Source: an uncultured Clostridia bacterium
Lineage (GTDB): Bacteria > Bacillota > Clostridia > Oscillospirales > Acutalibacteraceae
NCBI GenBank assembly: GCA_946628455.1
Contig: CAMOWP010000002.1
Location: 1 to 27,847, forward strand
Length of the DNA: 27,847 nt
Reading direction: 5' to 3'
Numbering within the stretch: the first letter of the stretch is position 1; each line of letters starts with the position of its first letter. A model generated the notes under the pieces. It saw only the letters and a list, made by a program, of their open reading frames with translations, had not been told where the DNA came from and ran no database searches. Of this stretch, positions 1-6,663 are shown in pieces. A program made the position numbers and the translations under genes.

Positions 1-65
1 TATCGCGAAAAAGATGCCATTTTTGGGCGAACATTCTTTACGACGGGCACCCCTTATCCGTGCTC

Positions 66-827
66 TTAATTTATGAATATTCCGATTAAAAAGAGAATTC
101 CGAAAATTATCGGCTGGTGCGCAAGGTAAACCCAGAGGGAATTGCGCCCGATAAAGGAAAAGAAGCGGCTTCGCTTTTTGTATGTCCATTTCGGGAAAGC
201 GCCGTCTGCGGCGTATTTTCCGAGGAACGAGCCGAAAAGAAACATAAACAGCCAGGGCAGAATTGCAAAATAATCTGCGCTGTAAAAAGTGCTGTTGAAA
301 AAGCCAAGCGGCATAAGATAATTTGTTTTGTAAAGCGCGTCGGGCAGCCTGATTAGCCCGAACAAAAGCGAGTGCGAGCCTACTGAATAAAAAACAGCGA
401 AAAGCGCCGCACTGATTATCATACCGATTATCGGCTTCGTTTTTTTAATCAGCGGCATAAGCAGCCCCGTTATAATCATACACGCGCCGAGGCAGTGCAG
501 AATTCCGAAATAAATCTCTGCGCCCGTAAAGCCGAAAAGCGGCATAATAACCGCCGTTGCAAGCGTTATTATAAGCCCTGCGCCTAAAACTGTTGCGCCG
601 CGCTTCAGCGTGTTTCTTGAAAGGCGCGAGCAGATTCCCGAAATTATTATAAAAATTGCCCAGAATATCGGCTGCAAAACCGAGAGACCGTCAAACACCT
701 TTTCACCCCACGGCAGCCCCAAAACATAGGTTATGTCAAGAAAGGTGTGGTGAATAATCATTGCGATTATTGCAAAGCCCCGCAGCTCGTCTAAAAGCTC
801 AATCCTTTTTCTTTCGTTTTTCTCCAA
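66..827 (-). CDS. DUF1624 / HGSNAT-like membrane acyltransferase
   Basis: A 253-residue polytopic membrane protein. The N-terminus carries RIELLDELRGFAIIAMIIHH (about residues 8-27), the signature start of the DUF1624/heparan-alpha-glucosaminide N-acetyltransferase-like family. About seven hydrophobic segments follow, and a C-terminal SLWVYLAHQP motif is typical of membrane acyltransferases. The family is thought to move acyl groups across the membrane onto sugars or other acceptors; the substrate cannot be read here. The start is TTG at 827, chosen because GGAGG (complement of 834-838) lies six bases upstream and no ATG is as well placed. It is divergent from the GH28 gene. Family confidence is good, function is not established. 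Confidence 0.8.
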   Translation of the reverse strand: MEKNERKRIELLDELRGFAIIAMIIHHTFLDITYVLGLPWGEKVFDGLSVLQPIFWAIFIIISGICSRLSRNTLKRGATVLGAGLIITLATAVIMPLFGFTGAEIYFGILHCLGACMIITGLLMPLIKKTKPIIGMIISAALFAVFYSVGSHSLLFGLIRLPDALYKTNYLMPLGFFNSTFYSADYFAILPWLFMFLFGSFLGKYAADGAFPKWTYKKRSRFFSFIGRNSLWVYLAHQPIIFGILFLIGIFIN

Positions 828-878
828 GGTTGACCTCCGAAAAATTGATTATTATTATATTATACTATTTTTAACATA

Positions 879-907
879 TTGTAAATATGCAATTTGTGTG
901 GTATTAT
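879..907 (+). promoter_or_regulatory. Putative sigma-A promoter of the GH28 operon
   Basis: TTGTAA at 879-884 and TATTAT at 902-907 are separated by 17 bases, in the AT-rich divergent region 828-947. Transcription would start near 914, about 34 bases before the GH28 start codon. It is a match by eye to the sigma-A consensus only. Confidence 0.45.
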
Positions 908-947
908 ATTGTTAACACCCATAGCGGATTCCCGAAAGGAAAAAACG

Positions 948-2324
948 ATGAAAGAATATAATGTTTTGCAGTACGGCGCAAAGGGCGACGGCGTTTCAAA
1001 CGACGCCTTTGCCATTCAGCACGCTATTGACGACTGCGCAAAAAACGGCGGAGGCAGAGTCGTTCTTCAGAGCGGCAAGGTTTTTTACAGCGATTCCGTT
1101 CGCCTTAAAAGCAACGTTGATTTGCATATCCAGAAGGGCGCAAGGCTCAAGGCAACCGCTAATATCGACGGCTATATAAGACCCAACAAGCTGGTTAACG
1201 ACCCGAAAACGGCGCTTATCGGCAACCCTGTAACGGGCAAGCCGAGCTTTGTTTTTATCTACGCCTTTGGCGCCGACGGCTGTATGATAAGCGGCGAGGG
1301 AACGATTGACGCAAACGGCCACGCCTTCGTTCAGCGCAAGGACAGATACTATGTTACGGGCGAATTTTATCCGCGCCCTACCGTTATTTACACTGAAAAC
1401 TGCAACCACATAACCTTTAAGGATGTAACTATCGTTGACGCCCCGTTCTGGACACTGCACCCCGCAGGGTGCAACGATGTTCTGATTGACAGAATAAGAA
1501 TTCTTAACGACCTTGACGTTGCAAATTCAGACGGAATTGACCCTGACCATTGCTCGAACGTGAGAATCCTCGGGTGCCATATCGAATGCGCGGATGACTG
1601 CATCTGCCTTAAAACAACAAAGGGCAACAGCGAATACGGACCGTGCGAGAATATTATAATTGATTCGTGCACCCTGATTTCAACCTCCGCGGCAATTAAA
1701 ATAGGCACTGAGGGAGTTGACGATTTCAGAAATATCGCAGTTTCAAACTGCATTATCTCCCGCTCAAACAGGGGGCTTTCAATTCAGATACGCGACGGCG
1801 GCAATGTTGAAAACGTCAGCTATTCAAACATTATGATTGAAACGCGCCGCTTCTGCCCCGATTGGTGGGGAACTGCGGAGCCGATTGTTATTACAAGCTT
1901 CAACCGCGATGAAAGCACTAAAAGCGGAAAAATTAAAAGTATCCGCTTCTTCAACGTATCCGCCAAGGGCGAAAACGGAGTTTTAATCCACGGTAACGAG
2001 GAAAATTTAATTGAGGATATCACCTTTGAAAACTGCTCGGTAACGCTAACTAAAACCTCAAAGTGGGATTGCGGGCTTTACGATTTGAGGCCCTGCCTTG
2101 ACTGGGGAGTTGAAAGGCTTGATAACTCTGCGTTCTTCATCAGGTACGCAAGGGATATAACTGTGATGAAAACAAAAACCGCCTGGGGCGAGCTGTGCGA
2201 TAATTACACCCACGCCCTCTATGCGGAAAATGTTGAAAACCTCGAGCTTGTACGCTTTGAGGGAAAGGCGGCAAGAGTGAGCCTTGACGATATTAAGCTT
2301 AACAATGTGAGATTAGTGAGGTAA
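948..2324 (+). CDS. Glycoside hydrolase family 28-like protein (polygalacturonase fold)
   Basis: A 458-residue right-handed beta-helix protein. The N-terminus NVLQYGAKGDGVSND (5-19) is the usual opening of pectin-active beta-helix enzymes. NSDGID at 193-198 and the Asp pair in ADDCICLK (D216/D217) are the conserved acid residues of GH28. The usual GHG histidine is not seen; the aligned place reads SAAIKIGTE (247-255), and a WWG...EPI segment follows. That variant belongs to a large gut-bacterial GH28-like branch acting on pectin-type oligosaccharides; the substrate cannot be assigned. There is no signal peptide, so it is probably cytoplasmic. The ATG at 948 is preferred over an upstream TTG (894) because AAAGGA lies just before it. 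Likely co-transcribed with the next two genes (5-base gap). Confidence 0.85.
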   Translation: MKEYNVLQYGAKGDGVSNDAFAIQHAIDDCAKNGGGRVVLQSGKVFYSDSVRLKSNVDLHIQKGARLKATANIDGYIRPNKLVNDPKTALIGNPVTGKPSFVFIYAFGADGCMISGEGTIDANGHAFVQRKDRYYVTGEFYPRPTVIYTENCNHITFKDVTIVDAPFWTLHPAGCNDVLIDRIRILNDLDVANSDGIDPDHCSNVRILGCHIECADDCICLKTTKGNSEYGPCENIIIDSCTLISTSAAIKIGTEGVDDFRNIAVSNCIISRSNRGLSIQIRDGGNVENVSYSNIMIETRRFCPDWWGTAEPIVITSFNRDESTKSGKIKSIRFFNVSAKGENGVLIHGNEENLIEDITFENCSVTLTKTSKWDCGLYDLRPCLDWGVERLDNSAFFIRYARDITVMKTKTAWGELCDNYTHALYAENVENLELVRFEGKAARVSLDDIKLNNVRLVR

Positions 2325-2329
2325 GAAAA

Positions 2330-2737
2330 ATGGTAGAACTTTTAACCTTTAAGGTAAACAGCATTACGTTTGAAAACAAGGTTCCCAACGGAACGGAGAT
2401 TAAGCTTGCAAAGCAGTTCAGCTACAACGTCAATTATTTCGGAGACGATAAGCGCTGCCTCGGCAAGCTCGATTTCAGAATTAACGACGAGGATTTGAGG
2501 CCGTTTTCAATCAGGGTTGAAATGGAAGCGCTCTTCAAATATGATGACGATGACGAGAGGGAGGATATCCACACCGAAAGCTTTGAGCAGCTCTTCCCGT
2601 TCCTTCGTCAGATTATCCATTCAACAACGGCTATGAGCGGCGTGCCGGGGCTCATAATCCCTGCCGTTCATATTGATAAGAGCAACGTTAAGGTTGCAGA
2701 CAAGGCAGGCGAGGAGGAGAGCTCTCCGCTTAACTGA
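2330..2737 (+). CDS. SecB-like chaperone family protein
   Basis: A 135-residue protein with the layout of the small SecB-like family of Firmicutes: an N-terminal beta-rich half (FKVNSITFENKV), a middle acidic stretch (DDDDERED, about 73-80) and the conserved C-terminal block FEQLFPFLRQIIHSTTAMSG followed by VPGLIIPAVHI, which corresponds to the F-PF-R--IS-LT-- G-P-L-LP motif of SecB. SecB proteins bind unfolded exported proteins; in Gram-positive bacteria SecB-like proteins often have other or unknown clients. It lies five bases after the GH28 gene and is followed one base later by a small Cys-rich gene, so all three are probably one transcript. The clients are unknown. Confidence 0.65.
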   Translation: MVELLTFKVNSITFENKVPNGTEIKLAKQFSYNVNYFGDDKRCLGKLDFRINDEDLRPFSIRVEMEALFKYDDDDEREDIHTESFEQLFPFLRQIIHSTTAMSGVPGLIIPAVHIDKSNVKVADKAGEEESSPLN

Positions 2738-2738
2738 T

Positions 2739-2924
2739 ATGGCTGATTTGTGTGAAAAGTGTTGGTACAACACATATGACGAGGAGGCGGATGAATTCTT
2801 CTGCGAGCTTCAGCTTGACGAGGATGAATACGTTAAGCTCCTCTCGGATTTCGGCTCCGGAAAAAGCTGCAAATATTTCCGCCCCGATATCGGCGAATAC
2901 GGAATAGTCCGCAAGCAGAATTAA
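2739..2924 (+). CDS. Small Cys-rich protein (DUF6472-like)
   Basis: A 61-residue acidic protein starting at the ATG at 2739, one base after the stop of the SecB-like gene; the open frame extends upstream, but only by overlapping that gene. It has CEKC at 5-8, a third Cys at 22 and a fourth at 47, followed by KYFRP, an arrangement that suggests a small zinc-binding fold. Proteins of this length and pattern recur in Clostridia next to diverse genes; I believe the family is DUF6472, but the name is from memory. The function is unknown. A strong terminator follows. Confidence 0.6.
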   Translation: MADLCEKCWYNTYDEEADEFFCELQLDEDEYVKLLSDFGSGKSCKYFRPDIGEYGIVRKQN

Positions 2925-2991
2925 TTTATATTATTTTCATATAGGGAAGCGCCTGCGCGCCCTCAGGTGACGATTCAACAAAATGAAAACA

Positions 2992-3026
2992 GGACTGTCT
3001 CAAAACGAGACAGTCCGTTATTTTTT
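2992..3026 (+). terminator. Rho-independent terminator of the GH28 operon
   Basis: A perfect 10-bp stem, GGACTGTCTC (2992-3001) with GAGACAGTCC (3007-3016), a 5-base loop, then a T-rich tract (3018-3026). The other strand also has a T-rich run after the stem, so it may stop transcripts from both sides. It abuts the stop codon of the XRE remnant. Confidence 0.85.
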
Positions 3027-3167
3027 ATCTGTGTATTTCTCTCTAACGTCGGTCAAATCCATTAAAAAATCGAGGCTTGTATTGTAAAAATTTGCTAAAA
3101 TAATAAGGTTTTCGGTGGTCGGAATAAGCTCTCCGTTTTCATTGTATTTCGCAATTATCGATCGCCC
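3018..3167 (-). pseudogene. Remnant of an XRE/HTH_3-type regulator (N-terminal half missing)
   Basis: The minus-strand frame ending at the TAA at 3018-3020 encodes SIIAKYNENGELIPTTENLI followed by LANFYNTSLDFLMDL and a short charged tail. This matches the second half of the cro/cI HTH fold (IS-YE-G--P---TL--LA--F-VSLD-L). Upstream the frame soon meets a stop (near 3171), and no start codon or first two helices are present. The 5' end of the remnant overlaps the end of the ribbon-helix-helix gene in another frame, so the two appear joined by a deletion or recombination. It is unlikely to be functional. Confidence 0.65.
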
Positions 3168-3327
3168 AGTCAATTAGAATATTAATTAGTTCATTGCGTG
3201 AACGATTAGTTTTTGACGACAAATTGTCGAGTTTTGATACGGTATCCTCTTTAATTCTTATTGAAAAGGTTTTATATCCGTCATCCCCCTTAAGTGGTTT
3301 CTTTTTGATAATTAGCTTTTCCTTCAT
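3139..3327 (-). CDS. Ribbon-helix-helix (CopG/Arc-type) DNA-binding protein
   Basis: A 62-residue basic protein. YKTFSIRIKEDTVSKLDNLS provides the DNA-contacting beta strand (FSIRI) and first helix; NRSRNELINILIDWAI is the second helix, with the R-S-R-NE motif common in CopG/Arc-type antitoxins and repressors. I take the ATG at 3327 as start (a GGGTGA stretch lies six bases upstream); a GTG at 3336 in frame is the alternative. No toxin gene is next to it, so a role as autoregulator or repressor of the divergent secreted-protein gene is more likely than a toxin-antitoxin role. A palindrome in the shared promoter region is a candidate operator. Confidence 0.75.
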   Translation of the reverse strand: MKEKLIIKKKPLKGDDGYKTFSIRIKEDTVSKLDNLSSKTNRSRNELINILIDWAIDNCEIQ

Positions 3328-3352
3328 ATTTATCACCCGCTACTATAATAAC

Positions 3353-3382
3353 TTGACAGATGTTAGAATTATATGTTATAAT
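3353..3382 (+). promoter_or_regulatory. Near-consensus promoter of the secreted protein gene
   Basis: A perfect TTGACA (3353-3358) and a perfect TATAAT (3377-3382) with an 18-base spacer, 30 bases before the start codon of the gene at 3412. AAGGGGG (3398-3404) supplies the ribosome binding site. Confidence 0.8.
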
Positions 3383-3392
3383 TTATAACATA
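3372..3392. promoter_or_regulatory. Candidate operator: perfect 10-1-10 palindrome over the -10 box
   Basis: The core TGTTATAA-T-TTATAACA (3374-3390) is a perfect inverted repeat, extended by one TA on each side to 21 bp. It covers the -10 box and probable start point of the promoter for the gene at 3412 and lies 45 bases upstream of the ribbon-helix-helix gene. A regulator bound here would block RNA polymerase. That the neighbouring RHH protein binds it is inference. Confidence 0.55.
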
Positions 3393-3411
3393 ATCATAAG
3401 GGGGTATATTT

Positions 3412-4842
3412 ATGAAGAAAAAAGTGAATGCATTATTGTCGATTTTTGTAGCTATATGTATTTTGATTTCATCAAGTTTAATTGTTATGGCAGCTGACTT
3501 GGTTAAGTCAACACCGCTTCCGACAAGCGGAGTTAATGTAACTGACAGCATAAAATCAAATACACAGAAAGACTATTATAAAATAGTTCTCCCATATGCC
3601 GGAAAGCTTGAACTTACAATTACAAACGCTAATAATACTGCGCAAACTACCGAACCCAAGTTTTTGCTTCATGACGAGCTCTTTAGCGATTCATACGGTG
3701 AATTTTCGATTAAAAGTATAGGTGTTCCTGCAACTCAAATTAAGGATTATTATTTATATGGCGGAACATATTTTCTTGAAGTTAACGCTAACAACTCGAC
3801 CGGATATAATGTTATTCTTAAAGCTACATATACATCGGTAGATACTAATGTGACAAGCGCAATTGAAAATCCTGCAGGTGCAATAAATGTTGATTATAAT
3901 AAGACATATCATTCATTGAAAGCTTATGGATCACATTTTTTGTACTATAGAATAACAGTTCCCACAAAAAGCAGAGTCGAATTGACTTCATATCAAGACA
4001 CAGAATTAGTTTATTGCTTTGTTGATAGTACAGCGCAAAATGAAATAACAAGAGCACAATTTGATGCACCGTCAGGCGTTAATTCTGCTATACTTGACGA
4101 GGGAACATATTATTTAAGATTTGGTGGTAGTGGACTTTTTTATTCTTCATATGACTGCCTGTTTTCATTTATCGTTAAAATGGAACCTGTTATTGAAAAG
4201 CCTGTTATTACAAAAATGAAAATGGACAAGGATAATTGCACTTGTGGAACAGGCGGTTTTATTATACAGTGGTCTAAATGTAAAAATGCCGCAGGTTATA
4301 GAGTCGAGGTAGAAGAGGGTTATAATAATTGGAGAGTAATAGGCACTACTACATCAACTAAGATGTATATTTATAGAGCTTCTTACAATAATTATTTCGA
4401 CTATAGGGTAGTACCTTACAATATTTATAACGGTAATAAGTATGACGGTGACGCGAGTGAATCAATCGAGTTTTATATTGACAGCAAATACCAGAAGGCT
4501 CATAAATTTTCTAAAAGTCGTAAAACCTGTAAAGTGTGCGGACAAACAAATCCGTATTATTCAAAACCGACTGAAGTTAAAAAAATAAAGCCGCGCAAGA
4601 AGGCATTTAAACTTAGCTGGAAAAGAAGAAGTAATGTTGGATATCAGATTCAGTATTCAACAAACAAAAAGTTTAAAAAGGCGAATAAAGTAACCTTTGA
4701 CGACTCATATGCGACGTCATATGTTTTTAGAAATCTGAAATCGCACAAGAAATATTATGTTCGTATAAGAACCTTTGTATATGTTGACGGAAAAAGACAT
4801 TATTCAGTATGGTCAAAGGTTAAGAGCGTAAAAACAAAATAA
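3412..4842 (+). CDS. Secreted protein with two PPC-like and two Fn3-like domains
   Basis: A 476-residue exported protein. Residues 1-27 form a signal peptide (KKK start, hydrophobic core, VMA-A cleavage site). Two beta-rich domains follow (about 35-145 and 150-258), each with the DYYKI/FLYYRI ... GTYFLEV/GTYYLRF pattern of pre-peptidase C-terminal-like domains. An Fn3-like domain (about 262-355) comes next, then a small Cys/His segment (H364, C373, C376) and a C-terminal Fn3-like domain (385-476) with YQIQYSTNKKFKKA. There is no sortase motif or catalytic domain, so it is probably a surface or matrix binding protein. The gene is clearly more AT-rich than its neighbours, in line with horizontal acquisition. 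Strong promoter and AAGGGGG ribosome binding site; terminator follows. Confidence 0.75.
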   Translation: MKKKVNALLSIFVAICILISSSLIVMAADLVKSTPLPTSGVNVTDSIKSNTQKDYYKIVLPYAGKLELTITNANNTAQTTEPKFLLHDELFSDSYGEFSIKSIGVPATQIKDYYLYGGTYFLEVNANNSTGYNVILKATYTSVDTNVTSAIENPAGAINVDYNKTYHSLKAYGSHFLYYRITVPTKSRVELTSYQDTELVYCFVDSTAQNEITRAQFDAPSGVNSAILDEGTYYLRFGGSGLFYSSYDCLFSFIVKMEPVIEKPVITKMKMDKDNCTCGTGGFIIQWSKCKNAAGYRVEVEEGYNNWRVIGTTTSTKMYIYRASYNNYFDYRVVPYNIYNGNKYDGDASESIEFYIDSKYQKAHKFSKSRKTCKVCGQTNPYYSKPTEVKKIKPRKKAFKLSWKRRSNVGYQIQYSTNKKFKKANKVTFDDSYATSYVFRNLKSHKKYYVRIRTFVYVDGKRHYSVWSKVKSVKTK

Positions 4843-4852
4843 ATCATTTGTG

Positions 4853-4888
4853 AGGCTCTCGCACTCAGGTGCGGGGGTCTTATTTTTT
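4853..4888 (+). terminator. Rho-independent terminator after the secreted protein gene
   Basis: A 12-bp stem with a few G-U pairs, AGGCTCTCGCAC (4853-4864) with GTGCGGGGGTCT (4869-4880), loop TCAG, followed by a T tract to about 4889. Confidence 0.8.
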
Positions 4889-4889
4889 T

Positions 4890-5094
4890 GCGCTCATTTT
4901 CAATTCCTACCAAAGTGCAGGTTTATTCAGGTTTCGTGCATATTTTCTCCAAAAAAAATTTTTTTGCGATTTTTACGGTCCAATTATGCATAAATCGTGA
5001 ATAAAATGCCCGATTTTCGGGTATTAGTGGGAGGACTTTTTTCACAGCCCTTCCGATAACGGCAAATGAAAATGAATTTGAAAGGGGAGATTTA
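4890..5094 (+). other. Leader region of the phage-derived operon
   Basis: About 205 bases without a gene between the terminator and the terminase operon. It holds an A8/T8 tract (4951-4965), a small CCCGA/TCGGG hairpin (around 5010-5022) and a strong GAAAGGGGAG ribosome binding site just before 5095. I see no convincing sigma-A promoter, no LexA-type box and no direct repeat shared with the other end of the cassette, so control of the operon is not evident. A non-sigma-A or activator-dependent promoter is possible. Confidence 0.4.
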
Positions 5095-5412
5095 ATGCCG
5101 AGAAGAACAAAGAGGGAAAAGCAGATTCAGGACGGGCTTTCAAGGCTCGCCTTCGGGGAAATCAGCGACGCTGTTTCGCTACTTTATATGAGCGATGAGG
5201 AGGCGCTTAAAAGGCTGCCTGAGCTTAACCTCTTTAATGTAAGCGAGATTAAGCGGCCTAAGGGCGGAGGAATGGAGATTAAATTTTTCGACAGGCTCAA
5301 GGCGTGCGAAAGGCTCGGCGAGCGGCTGCCGGATAAGAGCCAAAACGATTTGAGCTTTTATGAGGCGCTGGAAAAAAGTGTTGAAAACGCGGGGAGTGTA
5401 TCCGATATATGA
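5095..5412 (+). CDS. Terminase small subunit-like protein, short form
   Basis: A 105-residue protein directly upstream of the large terminase. The stretch FGEISDAVSLLYMSDEEALKRL followed by LDLF-type and VSEIKRPKGGGMEIKFFDRL (about 23-69) matches the oligomerisation/C-terminal region of XtmA-type small terminases. The N-terminal helix-turn-helix of that family (N-A-QAA--AGYS type, about 60 residues), which recognises packaging sites, is absent; the protein is correspondingly shorter than the usual 150-200 residues. The ATG at 5095 follows GAAAGGGGAG closely, and no upstream extension of the frame looks coding. Its TGA overlaps the next ATG. Without the DNA-binding domain it would be expected to support non-specific packaging, as discussed for gene transfer agents; that is inference. 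Confidence 0.65.
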   Translation: MPRRTKREKQIQDGLSRLAFGEISDAVSLLYMSDEEALKRLPELNLFNVSEIKRPKGGGMEIKFFDRLKACERLGERLPDKSQNDLSFYEALEKSVENAGSVSDI

Positions 5413-6662
5413 AAAGGTTCAGCAGATTTTCAGCAAAGCAGAAAAGAGTTCTTAACTGGTGGTGCAGGGGCAGCTCGCTGAGCGATAAAAACGGAATAAT
5501 ATGCGACGGAGCGATAAGAAGCGGCAAAACGCTTTGTATGTCAATTTCCTTCGTTTCGTGGGCGTTTTACTATTTCGGTGGAGTCTCGTTTGCCCTGTGC
5601 GGTAAGACTGTCACCTCTCTGAGACGGAATGTTGTAACGCCGCTTATTCCGATTTTACAGTCGCTCGGCTTCACCGTTGAGGAGAAAATCAGCCGCAATA
5701 TGCTGATAATCAGCAAGGGGCAGACCGTCAACTATTTCTATCTTTTCGGCGGGAGAGACGAGAGCTCAGCCTCGCTTATCCAGGGAATCACGCTTGGCGG
5801 TGTTCTCTTCGACGAGGTTGCGCTTATGCCGCGCTCCTTCGTTGAGCAGGCGCTTGCAAGGTGCTCGCTTGAAAGGTCAACCTACTGGTTTAACTGCAAC
5901 CCCGAGCACCCTTACCATTGGTTTTATAACGAATGGATAAAAAAGGCAGATGCGAAAAATATGGTTTACCTTCATTTCACAATGAAGGATAACCCTTCGC
6001 TTTCAGAGGCAGTTCGCCGCCGTTATGAAAAGCTTTATTCAGGCGCGTTTTACGAGCGCTTTATCGAAGGAAAATGGGTTATACCCGACGGGCTTGTTTA
6101 CCCTATGTTTTCGCCTGAGCGGCATATAAAAACAGCCGAGGGCTTTGACAGCTTTTACCTTTCGTGCGATTACGGAACGGTGAACCCCTTTTCGCTCGGG
6201 CTGTGGGGACGCTCAAAGGACGGCTGGTACAGAATAGATGAATTCTATCACTCCTCGCGCGAGAGGGGAGTTCAGCTGACCGACGAGGAATACTACGAAA
6301 GGCTCGAGCGCCTTGCGGGAGACAGAAAAATTGAGGCGCTGATTATTGACCCGTCCGCAGCCTCGTTTATTGAAACCGTAAGGCGGCACGGAAAATTCAG
6401 GGTTATCAAGGCGGATAACGATGTTATAAAAGGCATCAACAGAGTTTGCGAGGCGCTTAAGGAAAATGAAATTTTCTTCTTTCCGTGTTGCGCGGACGCA
6501 ATCAGAGAGTTTTCAGTTTACCGCTGGGATGACAGCATTAAGCGCGACGCGCCGAAAAAGGAAAATGACCATGCAATGGACGACATAAGGTATTTTGTTC
6601 AAACTGTGTTAACGAGGGACTGCGATACGGCGTTTTCCATTGCGGTAGAAAGGAAAAACTGA
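5409..6662 (+). CDS. Phage terminase large subunit
   Basis: A 417-residue packaging motor and nuclease of the XtmB/Terminase_3 type. The ATPase half shows Walker A GAIRSGKT (34-41) and Walker B VLFDE (132-136), followed by a coupling-type YWFNCNPEHPYHWFY segment (159-173). The RNase H-like nuclease half shows CDYGTVNP with D254, IDPSAASF with D314, and HAMDDIRYF with D391/D392, the expected acidic metal-binding residues. All key residues are present, so it looks active. The start overlaps the preceding stop as ATGA. The product would cut and pump DNA through the portal protein encoded next. Confidence 0.95.
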   Translation: MKRFSRFSAKQKRVLNWWCRGSSLSDKNGIICDGAIRSGKTLCMSISFVSWAFYYFGGVSFALCGKTVTSLRRNVVTPLIPILQSLGFTVEEKISRNMLIISKGQTVNYFYLFGGRDESSASLIQGITLGGVLFDEVALMPRSFVEQALARCSLERSTYWFNCNPEHPYHWFYNEWIKKADAKNMVYLHFTMKDNPSLSEAVRRRYEKLYSGAFYERFIEGKWVIPDGLVYPMFSPERHIKTAEGFDSFYLSCDYGTVNPFSLGLWGRSKDGWYRIDEFYHSSRERGVQLTDEEYYERLERLAGDRKIEALIIDPSAASFIETVRRHGKFRVIKADNDVIKGINRVCEALKENEIFFFPCCADAIREFSVYRWDDSIKRDAPKKENDHAMDDIRYFVQTVLTRDCDTAFSIAVERKN

Positions 6663-6663
6663 T

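Noticed and set aside
1..69. All three plus-strand frames are open in the first 65-70 bases and one ends at a TAA at 67-69, as if a gene ended there.
   Set aside because: Too short to tell coding from chance and no recognisable motif; not called.
894..947. Upstream TTG extension of the GH28 gene by 18 residues.
   Set aside because: It has no ribosome binding site, while the ATG at 948 has AAAGGA and starts the conserved family pattern.
3139..3336. RHH gene as antitoxin of a toxin-antitoxin pair.
   Set aside because: No toxin-like gene is next to it; the neighbour is an XRE remnant, and the divergent gene is a secreted protein.
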